Source of the DNA: Maridesulfovibrio sp.
GTDB lineage: Bacteria > Desulfobacterota > Desulfovibrionia > Desulfovibrionales > Desulfovibrionaceae
Assembly: GCF_963666665.1 (NCBI RefSeq)
Contig: NZ_OY762999.1
Span: 3,878,001 to 3,942,000 of the forward strand
Direction of reading: 5' to 3'
DNA length: 64,000 nt
Both the position numbers and the translations under genes were made by a program. Under the pieces are notes generated by a model. That model did no database searches and was not told where the DNA came from. It worked only from the letters and a program-made list of their open reading frames with translations. Below, one piece after another: positions 1 to 10,225 of the stretch (the first letter of the stretch is position 1; every line of letters starts with the position of its first letter).

Positions 1-2
1 AA

Positions 3-257
3 GGGGTTGTTGTAGGCGGAAAGACAGGCACCGCACAGGTAGTTAAGCTTACTGATGAGCTTAAAAAAATGAAGGATGAAGATATCCCCTATAAATACAG
101 GGACCATGCCTGGATGGCCAGTTTTGCTGAAAAAGGGACCCAGCGCTATGTGGTGGTCTGCATGGTGGAGCATGGATTGCACGGAAGCTCCGGCGCCGGT
201 CCGATAGTAAAATCCATCTATGAGTATCTTTTCAAAGAAAAGAAGGAAAAGAAATAA
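3..257 (+). CDS. mrdA: Penicillin-binding protein 2, C-terminal end (partial)
   Basis: The reading frame is open from the window edge. It begins with a KTGTAQV stretch, the KTG box of transpeptidase penicillin-binding proteins, followed by about 70 residues of the domain end. PBP2 cross-links peptidoglycan during lateral wall growth, acting in the periplasm from a membrane anchor. The stop codon overlaps the ATG of rodA by one base (TAATG), the usual mrdA-rodA pairing, which supports PBP2 over the division enzyme PBP3. The N-terminal part lies outside the window. Confidence 0.85.
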   Translation, partial: GVVVGGKTGTAQVVKLTDELKKMKDEDIPYKYRDHAWMASFAEKGTQRYVVVCMVEHGLHGSSGAGPIVKSIYEYLFKEKKEKK

Positions 258-1372
258 TGTCTCCCATTGACCGCAGATTACTTATTCATATGAACTGGTT
301 CCTGCTGGGACTGGCGGCAATGCTTTTCTTTGTCGGTGTCCTAAATCTTTATTCCGCCAGCGGGTTCAGGCTGGAGCAGGGCATGAGTGTAAGTTCCTTC
401 TATCAGAAGCAGCTTATCTGGGGCCTGATGGGCTTCGCCGGAATGATCACTTTTATGCTTTTTGATTACCGGCACTTAAGGACTATTGCATGGCCTTTGT
501 TCTGGGTGACCGTCATTCTGCTGGCCTGCGTTCCCGTAATTGGTAAGACCATTTACGGTGCCCGCCGTTGGCTTGATCTGGGTTTTTTTAATTTCCAGCC
601 CAGTGAAATGGCTAAGATCACCATTCTGGTTATCGGGGCCAAGATTCTGTCACGCAGCGGTGATCCCCTGAATCTTAAGAGTCTCGCTTATGTCGTCGGT
701 GTGGGGCTTATTCCCGCAGGTATGGTAATTACTCAGCCGGACCTTGGTTCTGGTCTGAACATCCTGCTTATTCTTGGCGGGATGATTCTTTATCGAGGAC
801 TTACTCCCAAGCTGTTTAAGACATTGGCAATTATAGGACCGTGCCTGATTCCGATCGGCTGGTTTTTTCTGCACGATTACCAGAAGCGGCGTATTGTTTC
901 ATTCATGAACCCGGCCAGCGATCCGCTGGGAGCGGGATATCATATCATCCAGTCGGAAATCGCTATCGGTTCCGGACGTGTCTGGGGTAAAGGATTTCTG
1001 GGCGGAACGCAGTCTCAGCTGCGGTTTCTGCCCGAAAAGCATACTGACTTCGCCATCGCTGTTTTCGGTGAGGAGTGGGGCTTTGCCGGAGCCATGGCTC
1101 TGCTTAGTCTTTTTTGTGTGTTTTTGTATCAAATGGTTGTGACAGCCAGAGAAGCAAAAGACCTGTTCGGAAGCTATCTTGCGGCAGGCGTATTCTTTTA
1201 TTTCTTCTGGCAAATCCTTATCAATATGGGTATGGTCCTCGGACTAATGCCGGTAGTAGGCATCCCTTTACCATTCATCAGTTATGGCGGCAGTGGTACC
1301 GTCGTCAACCTTTGTCTCGTGGGGCTCGTTTTAAACGTTTCCATGAGGCGTTACGTATTTAAACAGGGGTAA
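257..1372 (+). CDS. rodA: RodA, SEDS-family peptidoglycan glycosyltransferase
   Basis: A 371-residue polytopic membrane protein of the RodA/FtsW/SpoVE (SEDS) family, which polymerises lipid II into glycan strands during rod elongation. Visible family motifs are YGARRWLDLG near residues 100-109, followed by QPSEMAK, a central PDLGSG, the loop with LPEKHTDF and FGEEWG, and the C-terminal PLPFISYGGSG. About ten hydrophobic segments are present and the length is normal. The ATG overlaps the upstream PBP2 stop, so the two are translationally coupled. RodA is preferred over FtsW because of the PBP2 and bactofilin neighbours. Confidence 0.95.
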   Translation: MSPIDRRLLIHMNWFLLGLAAMLFFVGVLNLYSASGFRLEQGMSVSSFYQKQLIWGLMGFAGMITFMLFDYRHLRTIAWPLFWVTVILLACVPVIGKTIYGARRWLDLGFFNFQPSEMAKITILVIGAKILSRSGDPLNLKSLAYVVGVGLIPAGMVITQPDLGSGLNILLILGGMILYRGLTPKLFKTLAIIGPCLIPIGWFFLHDYQKRRIVSFMNPASDPLGAGYHIIQSEIAIGSGRVWGKGFLGGTQSQLRFLPEKHTDFAIAVFGEEWGFAGAMALLSLFCVFLYQMVVTAREAKDLFGSYLAAGVFFYFFWQILINMGMVLGLMPVVGIPLPFISYGGSGTVVNLCLVGLVLNVSMRRYVFKQG

Positions 1373-1377
1373 GCCGC

Positions 1378-1791
1378 ATGTTTGGGTTTTCAAAAACCGG
1401 CTCTGGGGAAAAGGAGATTAAAATGGCAAAAGATGAAATAAATGCATTCTTAGGCAGCGGAACCGATTATCAGGGTAAGCTGAACTTTCAGGGTGCAGTA
1501 CGTATTGACGGTAATTTCAACGGTGAAGTTGAATCCGAGGGAACTCTGGTCGTAGGCCGCGAAGCGAAGGTTGAAGGCGTTTTGCGTGTAGGTCAGCTTG
1601 TTCTTAGCGGGCGTGTGACAGGTGAGGTTTATGCTGGCGAAAAGGCAGTCCTGCATAAGACTGCAAATCTGCAGGGCAACCTGGTCACCCCCACATTGGT
1701 AGTGGAAGAAGGTGCGGTTCTGGAAGGGCGTGTAACCATGAGTTCTAGCTCGTCTTCTGCAACTGAAACAGAAACAGAAGAAATTAGTTAA
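1378..1791 (+). CDS. Bactofilin family cytoskeletal protein
   Basis: Bactofilins are polymer-forming, right-handed beta-helical scaffold proteins that localise wall enzymes. The central part, about residues 25-115, has the repeating short glycine-punctuated strands of the family (FQGAVRIDGNFNGEV, EGTLVVGREAKVEG, GRVTGEVYAGEKA). A serine- and glutamate-rich tail follows. The gene starts six bases after rodA, so it is probably cotranscribed with it. Two starts are possible. ATG 1378 gives 137 residues and an N-terminus beginning MFGFSK. ATG 1423 (MAKDEINAFLG) has a stronger AAGGAG site seven bases upstream. I keep the longer form with low preference. Confidence 0.85.
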   Translation: MFGFSKTGSGEKEIKMAKDEINAFLGSGTDYQGKLNFQGAVRIDGNFNGEVESEGTLVVGREAKVEGVLRVGQLVLSGRVTGEVYAGEKAVLHKTANLQGNLVTPTLVVEEGAVLEGRVTMSSSSSSATETETEEIS

Positions 1792-1859
1792 AAAAATAAC
1801 AAGCCAGTGTTGACGGGGGTTAATGGGCGAAAAGTAACCGATTCATTTTCAAAAACCCT

Positions 1860-1888
1860 TTGACACAAGCTCTAAATTTAGCTACACC
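1860..1888 (+). promoter_or_regulatory. Possible sigma-70 promoter of the atp operon
   Basis: TTGACA at 1860-1865 is followed after 17 bases by TACACC, a poor -10 match. It lies about 45 bp upstream of the first ATP synthase gene. The spacer contains a small palindrome (AGCTCTAAATTTAGCT). The call rests on the -35 box and position only. Confidence 0.3.
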
Positions 1889-1933
1889 GCAACTGACTTT
1901 GGACAAAAATTCACAACCTTTTCGGGAGCAGGC

Positions 1934-2350
1934 ATGATTGATTTAGATATTAGCTTTTTTATCCAGTTAGCGAACTTCATCATCACCCTTCTTGTTCTCA
2001 ACCTTCTTATGTTTCGTCCTATCCGTGAAATCATCAGGAGACGCGCAGAGCTTATGAGCGATCAACTCTCCAAGGTGGAAAATTTCAACGGACAGGCTGC
2101 AACCAAGGTTAAGGATTACGAAGCTGCTCTGGACTCTGCCCGCAAAGAGGGAATGGAAATCCGGAACGACTTCAAAGATCAGGGAGCTGCTCAGGAACAA
2201 ACATTGCTTGCCGAGGCCGGAAAAGTCGCAGCCGCGACTATGAAGGAAGCTCGCGCGGAGGTTGCAGCTGATAAAGGTGCAGCAATGAAAGTTCTTGGTG
2301 GCGAAGTTGAAGCTTTTGCTCAGAAGGTTACAGCCAAGGTTCTTGGCTAG
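1934..2350 (+). CDS. atpF': F1Fo ATP synthase subunit b' (second peripheral-stalk b-type subunit)
   Basis: A 138-residue protein with one N-terminal membrane segment (about residues 6-26, FFIQLANFIITLLVLNLLMF) followed by a long charged, alanine-rich helix. This is the architecture of ATP synthase b subunits. It would form the peripheral stalk as a heterodimer with the b subunit encoded next. It has no signal-peptide-like extension, unlike its partner. It is the first gene of an operon in the order b'-b-delta-alpha-gamma-beta-epsilon. Confidence 0.88.
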   Translation: MIDLDISFFIQLANFIITLLVLNLLMFRPIREIIRRRAELMSDQLSKVENFNGQAATKVKDYEAALDSARKEGMEIRNDFKDQGAAQEQTLLAEAGKVAAATMKEARAEVAADKGAAMKVLGGEVEAFAQKVTAKVLG

Positions 2351-2380
2351 GCCTAATCAATATCGAAGGGGGGTTTAGCC

Positions 2381-2950
2381 TTGAAGCGGAAAAACATGAT
2401 CATGGCAACAACCGCTCTTTCCGTACTGCTGGCAGCAGGCGCAGCCTATGCAAGTGGTGGAGAAGGGGCGCACGAGATTCCCTGGGCAAACTTCGGTTGG
2501 CGTGTACTTAACTTGATCCTCGTCCTCGGGATCCTTTACAAGTTTGCTGGCGAGAAAATCGCCTCTCTCTTTAAAGGACGCCAGGCAGGCATCAAACAGG
2601 AGCTAAACGATCTGCAGTCCCGCAAGGAAGCAGCAGAGAAAAAGCTCCGCGACGTCGAATCAAGTATTGCTAATCTGGAACAGGAAAAGGATTCCATCCT
2701 TTCCGAGGCCAGATCTCAGGGCGAGGCCATGAAGGCGGCGATCATCCAGAAAGCCGAGCAGACTGCCGAGCAGATCAAAGCTCAGGCCAAAGTCTCCGCA
2801 GAGCAGGAAGTAAACGTAGCACTGGACGAAATGCGTGCAGAAATGGCTGACAAAGTCATCGAAGCAGCTGAGAAAATCGTCAAGAGCAAGCTTACCAAAG
2901 CTCAGCACGAGACTCTGGTGGATGAATACTTAACAAAGGTGGTGCTCTAA
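2381..2950 (+). CDS. atpF: F1Fo ATP synthase subunit b
   Basis: A 189-residue b subunit that links the membrane sector to F1. It starts at TTG 2381 behind a GAAGGGGGG ribosome-binding site. The first 25 residues (MATTALSVLLAAGAAYAS after a basic start) look like a signal peptide and precede the real membrane segment near residues 42-58 (LNLILVLGILYKF). Coiled-coil stalk sequence follows. Such N-terminal extensions are known in b subunits of related sulfate and metal reducers; whether it is cleaved here cannot be told. The stop overlaps atpH by one base. Confidence 0.93.
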   Translation: MKRKNMIMATTALSVLLAAGAAYASGGEGAHEIPWANFGWRVLNLILVLGILYKFAGEKIASLFKGRQAGIKQELNDLQSRKEAAEKKLRDVESSIANLEQEKDSILSEARSQGEAMKAAIIQKAEQTAEQIKAQAKVSAEQEVNVALDEMRAEMADKVIEAAEKIVKSKLTKAQHETLVDEYLTKVVL

Positions 2951-3501
2951 TGACCGGGAACATAGTCTCACGCAGATACGCCAAGGCGCTGTTCTCCGTT
3001 GGCCAGAAGCAGGGAGAAACTGACCTTGCGGCGTATGGTAAGGCACTGTCCGAGTTGTCCCAGATACTGGAGGAATCCCCGGAGGCCCTGAGGCTCTTCC
3101 AGAATCCTGTTTTCAGTGCGGATGAAAAGAAAGCCGTGCTTGAAAAACTGCTTGAGAAGACCTCGGCAGGACCTGTGGTTAAAAACTTTTGCAGCCTTCT
3201 GGCCGACAAAGGACGTCTGCCGGTTATTCCCGAGATCGCAAGCGACTTCGCAGGAATGCTGGACAACGTTCAGGGTGTCGTCCGTGGCAAACTGGTGACT
3301 GCAATCAAGCTGACCGTTAAGCGTCAGAAAGAAATTCAAGACCGTCTTGAAGAACAACTGAAAAGCAAACTTGAGCTCGAGTTTGCTATGGATAAAGACA
3401 TCCTCGGAGGTGTTGTTCTCAAGGTAGGCGATAAAGTTCTTGATGCAAGCATTCGCGCACAGCTGCAAATGATGAAAGAACAGATTAAAAGGGGTGTGTA
3501 G
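2950..3501 (+). CDS. atpH: F1Fo ATP synthase subunit delta
   Basis: A 183-residue OSCP/delta subunit, which joins the top of the alpha3beta3 head to the b/b' stalk. It begins with the typical RRYAKALFSVGQ segment and ends with the conserved domain DKDILGGVVLKVGDKVLDAS, near residues 148-167. Length is normal. It overlaps the stop of atpF (TAATG) and is followed after four bases by atpA, so the operon is tightly packed. Confidence 0.95.
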   Translation: MTGNIVSRRYAKALFSVGQKQGETDLAAYGKALSELSQILEESPEALRLFQNPVFSADEKKAVLEKLLEKTSAGPVVKNFCSLLADKGRLPVIPEIASDFAGMLDNVQGVVRGKLVTAIKLTVKRQKEIQDRLEEQLKSKLELEFAMDKDILGGVVLKVGDKVLDASIRAQLQMMKEQIKRGV

Positions 3502-3505
3502 GGCC

Positions 3506-5014
3506 ATGCAGATTAAAGCGGAAGAAATCAGCAAAATCATTGAAGATCAGATTCAGAATTATGAGTCTAAGGTCGAAATGAGCGAAACCGGTACCGTACT
3601 GTATGTTGGTGACGGTATTGCTCGTGTACATGGTGTTGAGAACGCAATGGCTATGGAACTCCTCGAGTTCCCCGGCGGCCTGATGGGCATGGTTCTCAAC
3701 CTCGAAGAAGATAACGTCGGTGTTGCTCTCCTCGGTGACGACACAGGCATTAAAGAAGGTGACCCGGTAAAACGTACCGGCAAGCTCTTCTCCGTACCTG
3801 TTGGTGACGCTGTTATGGGTCGCGTTGTGAACCCTCTCGGACAGCCCATCGACGGTCTCGGACCTATTGAAGCAAAAGAAACCCGTCCTGTTGAGCTTAA
3901 AGCTCCCGGTATCATCGCACGTAAGTCCGTACATGAACCCATGTACACCGGTCTGAAGGCGATTGATGCGATGACTCCCATCGGACGTGGTCAGCGTGAG
4001 CTGGTTATTGGTGACCGTCAGGTTGGTAAGACCGCTATCTGCGTTGACGCAATTCTCGCTCAGAAAGATTCCGGTATCCATTGCTTCTACGTAGCTATCG
4101 GTCAGAAAAAAGCATCAGTTGCTCTTGTTGCTGACATTCTGCGTAAGCACGGTGCAATGGAATACACCACAATCATTTCTGCAACAGCATCTGAGCCTGC
4201 ACCTCTGCAGTTTATTTCTGCATACACCGGTGCAACCATGGCTGAGTACTACCGTGACGGTGGTAAGCACGCCCTCATCGCTTACGATGACCTTTCCAAA
4301 CAGGCTGTTGCTTACAGACAGATGTCTCTCCTGCTTCGTCGCCCTCCGGGACGTGAAGCATACCCCGGTGACGTTTTCTACCTGCACTCAAGGCTCCTCG
4401 AGCGTTCTTGTAAAGTAAATGATAGCCTCGGCGCCGGTTCTCTGACCGCACTGCCTATCATTGAAACTCAGGCAGGTGACGTATCCGCATACATCCCGAC
4501 CAACGTTATCTCTATTACCGACGGTCAGGTTTACCTCGAGCCTAACCTCTTCAACTCCGGTATCCGTCCTGCTGTTAACGTAGGTCTGTCCGTATCCCGA
4601 GTTGGTGGTGCTGCTCAGATTAAAGCTATGAAGCAGGTTGCCGGTACTCTGCGTCTTGACCTCGCACAGTATCGTGAACTGGCAGCTTTCGCAGCTTTCG
4701 GTTCCGACCTCGATAAGGCCACTCAGCAGAAGCTGAACCGCGGTGCCCGCATGGTTGAGCTTCTTAAGCAGCCTCAGTACAAGCCCATGAACGTCATGGA
4801 GCAGGTTGTATCTCTGTACGCCGGTACCCGCGGCTACATGGATGAAGTTCCTGTTTCCGCAGTACGTAAATATGAAGATGAACTCCAGGAATTCATCGCT
4901 AACGCGAAGCCTGAAATTCTGGAAGGCATCAAGACTAAAGGCGCTATTGACGACGATATCGAAGGCAAGCTGAAGGCCGCTCTGGAAGAGTTTAATAAAG
5001 GTTTCACAGCTTAA
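3506..5014 (+). CDS. atpA: F1Fo ATP synthase subunit alpha
   Basis: A 502-residue non-catalytic nucleotide-binding subunit of F1. The P-loop GDRQVGKT lies at residues 169-176, and the beta-barrel and C-terminal helical domains are complete. ATG 3506 gives the family N-terminus MQIKAEEISKIIE. An in-frame GTG at 3494 overlaps the end of atpH and is not needed. Alpha alternates with beta in the hexamer. The codon bias is strong and uniform, as expected for a highly expressed gene. Confidence 0.97.
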   Translation: MQIKAEEISKIIEDQIQNYESKVEMSETGTVLYVGDGIARVHGVENAMAMELLEFPGGLMGMVLNLEEDNVGVALLGDDTGIKEGDPVKRTGKLFSVPVGDAVMGRVVNPLGQPIDGLGPIEAKETRPVELKAPGIIARKSVHEPMYTGLKAIDAMTPIGRGQRELVIGDRQVGKTAICVDAILAQKDSGIHCFYVAIGQKKASVALVADILRKHGAMEYTTIISATASEPAPLQFISAYTGATMAEYYRDGGKHALIAYDDLSKQAVAYRQMSLLLRRPPGREAYPGDVFYLHSRLLERSCKVNDSLGAGSLTALPIIETQAGDVSAYIPTNVISITDGQVYLEPNLFNSGIRPAVNVGLSVSRVGGAAQIKAMKQVAGTLRLDLAQYRELAAFAAFGSDLDKATQQKLNRGARMVELLKQPQYKPMNVMEQVVSLYAGTRGYMDEVPVSAVRKYEDELQEFIANAKPEILEGIKTKGAIDDDIEGKLKAALEEFNKGFTA

Positions 5015-5029
5015 TCCTGGGAGGTACTG

Positions 5030-5908
5030 ATGGCTTCTCTTAAGGATGTCCAAAACCAAATCGTCAGTATTAAAAAGACTAAGCAGATTACCAAAGCCAT
5101 GAACATGGTTGCGTCGGCTAAACTGCGTGGTGCTCAGGACAGAATTGAGCGCTTCCGCCCCTACGCAGACAAGTTCTATGAAATGCTTGGCGATCTGGCA
5201 GCAGGCGCGGATTCCTCCGTTCACCCGTTGCTCGAAGTCCACGAAGAGATCAAGACCGTAGGTATCGTACTTACTACCTCTGATCGCGGACTTTGCGGTA
5301 GTTTTAATGCGAATATGATAAATGCAGCCCTTAAACTGGCTGCTGCAAAGAAGGCTGAAGGTAAAGCTGTAAAGTTTTACTGCGTAGGTAAAAAAGGCGC
5401 TGCCGCCGTTAAGAAGACTGAGTTCGAAATCATTGAAGCATATACTGATGATATGAGCTCCTTCGACTTTAACCTTGCTGCATCCATCGGTAACAAAGTT
5501 ATCGACGCCTACCTTGCTGAAGATCTTGATGAGGTTTTCCTCGTCTTCGGTAAATTTGTAAACGTTGGCAGCCAGCCACCGGAAACCCTCCAGATCCTGC
5601 CCATGTCTTCAGACGCCGCAGGTGAAGAAGCTGAATCCGGTGCTAGCAGCGAATACATTTACGAACCTTCCGTTGAAGGCCTTCTCGCGGAGCTGCTGCC
5701 CCGTTTTGTTAAAGTTCAGGTTTACCGCGGTCTGCTCGACACATCCTGCAGTGAACACGCTGCACGTATGGCTGCCATGGATAACGCATCCAGAGCATGC
5801 GACGATATGACCGAGACTCTGACTCTGCTTTACAACAAAACCAGGCAGGCCGCTATTACCGCGGATCTTATGGACATTGTCGGCGGCGCAGAAGCGCTGA
5901 AAGGATAA
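5030..5908 (+). CDS. atpG: F1Fo ATP synthase subunit gamma
   Basis: A 292-residue gamma subunit, the central rotor shaft in the F1 head. The N-terminal helix (KDVQNQIVSIKKTKQITKAM) and the C-terminal helix with ASRACDDMTETLTLLYNKTRQA are the family signatures. TSDRGLCGSFN near residue 84 is also typical. A GGGAGG site precedes the ATG. The gene sits in normal order between atpA and atpD. Confidence 0.96.
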   Translation: MASLKDVQNQIVSIKKTKQITKAMNMVASAKLRGAQDRIERFRPYADKFYEMLGDLAAGADSSVHPLLEVHEEIKTVGIVLTTSDRGLCGSFNANMINAALKLAAAKKAEGKAVKFYCVGKKGAAAVKKTEFEIIEAYTDDMSSFDFNLAASIGNKVIDAYLAEDLDEVFLVFGKFVNVGSQPPETLQILPMSSDAAGEEAESGASSEYIYEPSVEGLLAELLPRFVKVQVYRGLLDTSCSEHAARMAAMDNASRACDDMTETLTLLYNKTRQAAITADLMDIVGGAEALKG

Positions 5909-5925
5909 TATAGGGGGTTACTCTG

Positions 5926-7329
<1,404 letters not shown>

Positions 7330-7343
7330 CATAGGACGCGATT

Positions 7344-7772
7344 ATGGCTAGTAAGCTCCTTTTGGAAATCGTTACTCCTGATCGCAAGGTCCTTTCCCAG
7401 GAAGTCGACTATGTCGGCGCACCGGGAATTGAGGGTGAGTTTGGTATTATGGCCAATCACATACCCTTTCTTTCGGCTCTCGGCGTAGGTAACCTCTACT
7501 TTAAAGAAGGTAACCGCACTCACTATATCTTTGTTTCCGGCGGCTTTGCCGAAGTAGGAAACAATAAAGTGACCATTCTCGCTGAAGTTGCTGAAAAGGC
7601 CGTTGAGATCGACATCGCTCGGGCTCAGAAAGCTCAGGAAAAAGCGAAGGCTCGTTTGGCTAAAGCACAGGATCGCATTGAATCCGCTCGCGCGCAGGCC
7701 GCTCTCCAGAGAGCTCTTGCACGCTTAAGCTGCAAAGATGCGGCCCAGAAGGCCGGAACTACCACTCACTAG
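7344..7772 (+). CDS. atpC: F1Fo ATP synthase subunit epsilon
   Basis: A 142-residue epsilon subunit, part of the central stalk and a regulator of ATPase activity. It has an N-terminal beta-sandwich (LLLEIVTPDRKVLS; GEFGIMANHIPFLSAL) and a two-helix C-terminus rich in alanine and lysine. It is the last gene of the operon and is followed by a strong terminator. The genes for subunits a and c are not in this window. Confidence 0.95.
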   Translation: MASKLLLEIVTPDRKVLSQEVDYVGAPGIEGEFGIMANHIPFLSALGVGNLYFKEGNRTHYIFVSGGFAEVGNNKVTILAEVAEKAVEIDIARAQKAQEKAKARLAKAQDRIESARAQAALQRALARLSCKDAAQKAGTTTH

Positions 7773-7808
7773 AGCTTAGTTTCAGCCTCAAGCCCACATG
7801 GCTATCAG

Positions 7809-7843
7809 GGAGCAGACTGTTTAAACAGTCTGCTCCTTTTTTT
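7809..7843 (+). terminator. Rho-independent terminator of the atp operon
   Basis: A perfect 28-base palindrome (11-bp arms GGAGCAGACTG/CAGTCTGCTCC around TTTAAA) is followed by seven T residues, 36 bases after the atpC stop. Confidence 0.95.
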
Positions 7844-7972
7844 ATGTAATCTCTTAGATAGCATACTGAAATCATGTAAAAATTAAATTCAATAAAATTT
7901 TATTACGCATTTACTCAAGTCCGGCAACCTGATAACAAGTTGCGAGCAAATAATATTGGAGAGTAATTTATT

Positions 7973-9355
7973 ATGAATAAATCATTTGCCTGCGCTCTTG
8001 TTCTCGCCGGAGGGAAGGGTACCCGCATGCATTCGGACAGCCCCAAGGTGCTTAAAACCTTACTCGGTGAGTCCATGCTCTACTATGTATATAAGGCCTT
8101 GAAACCTGCTCTTGGAGAGGATGTCTTTACCATTGTCGGGTTTGAAGCCGGACAGGTTGAGAGTGCTTTTCCCGACATGAAGGACCGTTTTGTCCTTCAG
8201 GCCGAACAGCTTGGAACCGGTCATGCCCTCCAGATGGGCTGGGATCGGATCAAAGATTCCGGTGCTGAATACTGCTTGGTTATTAATGGTGATACTCCGC
8301 TGATTCAGGAACAGGCCGTGACAGATTTTCTTGAAGCGGTTAAAAATGATGTTGCCGATCTTTCTTTTATGAGCATCACTCCTGATAAACCGGCTGCTTT
8401 TGGGCGTGTTATCCGCGATAAGGCCGGTCGGGTTACCGCCATCGTGGAAGCCAAGGATTATGACGAATCAGTACTCGGTCCTGCGAGCGGCGAAGTCAAT
8501 GCCGGGATCTATTGTCTTAAAATCTCTGCTGTGGACAGCTTACTTAGTAAACTGACCAACAATAATAAGAGTGGTGAGTATTATATTACTGATCTTGTTG
8601 ACCTTGCTGTGGAATGTGGCATGAACGTCACCGCAGTGAATGCCGGAAACTCCATTGATCTTATGGGGATTAATAGCCCGCTGGAGCTTGCCAAGGCAGA
8701 GTCGGCGCTTCGTTTGAGGACAGCTGAAAAGTTGCTTGAAAATGGGGTTACCCTGCACAATTGGGAATCGGTTGTAGTCGGTCCCGGTGTTGAAATTGAG
8801 CCGGGTGCTGAAATCACAGGGCCTTGCGAGATTTATGGTTCGTCAAAGATCTGTCGTGGTGCTGTACTTCAGTCACATGTGCGGATAGTGGACAGCTTTG
8901 TTGAATCCGGAGCAATAATTAAAGCATACAGCCACCTTGAGGAAGCTCAGGTTGGCCGTGACTGTATGGTCGGTCCATACGGACGTCTGCGCCCGGGTGC
9001 TGTTCTTGAGGAAGAGTCCAAGGTGGGCAACTTTGTAGAAGTAAAGAAGGCAGTTCTCGGTAAGGGAGCAAAGGCCAGCCACCTGACATACCTCGGAGAC
9101 AGTGAAATCGGGGCAGGAACAAATATTGGAGCGGGTACTATCACCTGCAACTATGATGGGGTGAACAAACACAAAACCGTTATCGGTGAAGGTGCGTTCA
9201 TCGGCAGTAATACTGCTTTGGTGGCCCCGGTGACTATAGGCAAAGGTGCCTTGATCGGAGCCGGTTCCACAATAACTAAGAATGTAAAAGATGGTGACCT
9301 CGGTGTCGCAAGAGGCAGGCAGGTCAACATTTCCCGGACTTCTAAGAAGTCTTGA
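7973..9355 (+). CDS. glmU: Bifunctional UDP-GlcNAc pyrophosphorylase / glucosamine-1-phosphate acetyltransferase
   Basis: A 460-residue enzyme that acetylates glucosamine-1-phosphate and transfers UMP to make UDP-GlcNAc, the precursor of peptidoglycan and lipopolysaccharide, in the cytoplasm. The N-terminal domain carries the nucleotidyltransferase loop LAGGKGTRMHSDSPK at residues 12-26. The C-terminal half is a left-handed beta-helix of hexapeptide repeats with ATP-independent acetyltransferase signatures (HLTYLGDSEIG, GTITCNYDG). Length is normal for GlmU. It has its own intergenic region, so it is probably transcribed separately from atp. Confidence 0.97.
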   Translation: MNKSFACALVLAGGKGTRMHSDSPKVLKTLLGESMLYYVYKALKPALGEDVFTIVGFEAGQVESAFPDMKDRFVLQAEQLGTGHALQMGWDRIKDSGAEYCLVINGDTPLIQEQAVTDFLEAVKNDVADLSFMSITPDKPAAFGRVIRDKAGRVTAIVEAKDYDESVLGPASGEVNAGIYCLKISAVDSLLSKLTNNNKSGEYYITDLVDLAVECGMNVTAVNAGNSIDLMGINSPLELAKAESALRLRTAEKLLENGVTLHNWESVVVGPGVEIEPGAEITGPCEIYGSSKICRGAVLQSHVRIVDSFVESGAIIKAYSHLEEAQVGRDCMVGPYGRLRPGAVLEEESKVGNFVEVKKAVLGKGAKASHLTYLGDSEIGAGTNIGAGTITCNYDGVNKHKTVIGEGAFIGSNTALVAPVTIGKGALIGAGSTITKNVKDGDLGVARGRQVNISRTSKKS

Positions 9356-9386
9356 TTTTGTAAAGATAAGGTATTAGGGTAGAACT

Positions 9387-9563
9387 ATGGAAATAATCGC
9401 TCATTTGGAAGAACGTTTCGATAAGATGCTGCAAAAAATTAAGCAACTCGAAGAAGAAAATGCTTTTCTTCTTGAGGAACTTGAGCAGGAGAAACAGCGT
9501 AAGGACGAGGTCCGCGATCGCATTGAAGTTCTCCTGAACAAAGTTGAAGGTACCATCGAATAA
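9387..9563 (+). CDS. Small coiled-coil protein, ZapB-like cell-division factor
   Basis: A 58-residue ORF starting at ATG 9387. It is almost entirely a heptad-type helix (LEERFDKMLQKIKQLEEENA, then further leucine- and glutamate-rich repeats). Size, composition and position directly before zapA fit a ZapB-like protein, which would cross-link ZapA-FtsZ filaments at midcell. Sequence alone cannot separate ZapB from other short coiled coils. It lies 31 bases after glmU and 79 bases before zapA. Its upstream site is weak (TTAGGGTAGAACT). Confidence 0.7.
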   Translation: MEIIAHLEERFDKMLQKIKQLEEENAFLLEELEQEKQRKDEVRDRIEVLLNKVEGTIE

Positions 9564-9642
9564 GGGTTTTCAGATCCGTTTCCCTTCAAAAGGAGGGAAC
9601 GGATTTATATAAATTCTACAGGAATACTGCCGCCGGATTAAT

Positions 9643-9891
9643 ATGCCCCGTTATACTATTCCCGTTCTCGGACTTGAAATTTCTTTCAAGACCGATGCGG
9701 ACAAAGAAAGAATTGAAGCCGCGAAAGATGTGCTCGAAGAGAGATTTGGCGAGCTTACCCGGGGCGGAAAAAATGTCAGCAGGGAGAAATTACTCACCTG
9801 TCTGGCTCTTAGTCTGGCCGATGATTACCTTGAACACAGCCGCAAACTCGAAATGATGGAAGAGAAAATTAACGCGCTGTTAGAGAAGTGA
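9643..9891 (+). CDS. zapA: Cell division protein ZapA
   Basis: An 82-residue ZapA-family protein, which bundles FtsZ protofilaments at the division ring. It opens with a short beta-strand region (YTIPVLGLEISFKT) resembling the ZapA start. It continues into a helical dimerisation region (DKERIEAAKDVLEERF) and a C-terminal coiled coil ending MMEEKINALLEK. The 6S RNA gene follows it, an association seen in many proteobacteria. Confidence 0.88.
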   Translation: MPRYTIPVLGLEISFKTDADKERIEAAKDVLEERFGELTRGGKNVSREKLLTCLALSLADDYLEHSRKLEMMEEKINALLEK

Positions 9892-9930
9892 TAAGCTGTG
9901 CACGGCACTGCTTTTTAAGATATAAAGAAA

Positions 9931-10111
9931 TTTCCCTGGGGAGTGCGTGATTGCCCTATGGCTTTTGAACCAATATAAAAAGTAAGGGAGCAAGCTTCAC
10001 CGGAGTGGTGTGCAGGCCCGGTTTTGCCGGGAAGCCTGAAATTCCGGGGGCGGCGCCCACCTGTTAGACTAGGTTCTAACGTATACGGCAACACGGCATC
10101 TCCGGGGTCCC
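9931..10111 (+). ncRNA. ssrS: 6S RNA
   Basis: About 181 bases with the 6S layout. The ends pair (CCCTGGGGA near 9934-9942 with TCTCCGGGG near 10099-10107, allowing G-U). The central part holds a GC-rich hairpin, CCCGGTTTTGCCGGG, followed by AAGCCTGAAA. The 3' part reads ACGGCAACACGGCATCTCCG. 6S RNA binds the housekeeping RNA polymerase holoenzyme in stationary phase and mimics an open promoter. A TATAAA box at 9921-9926 would fit as its -10. The position just after zapA supports the call. Ends are accurate to a few bases. Confidence 0.88.
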
Positions 10112-10225
10112 AATATGGGTATTCTCGGTCTTGGTATGAATTAACAAGTTTAATTTATTAAATTTCTACCGAACCACTTAAAAACACCTCATTCAGCCTT
10201 TAGTTCTCTTCTTTCCATTGCAGAT

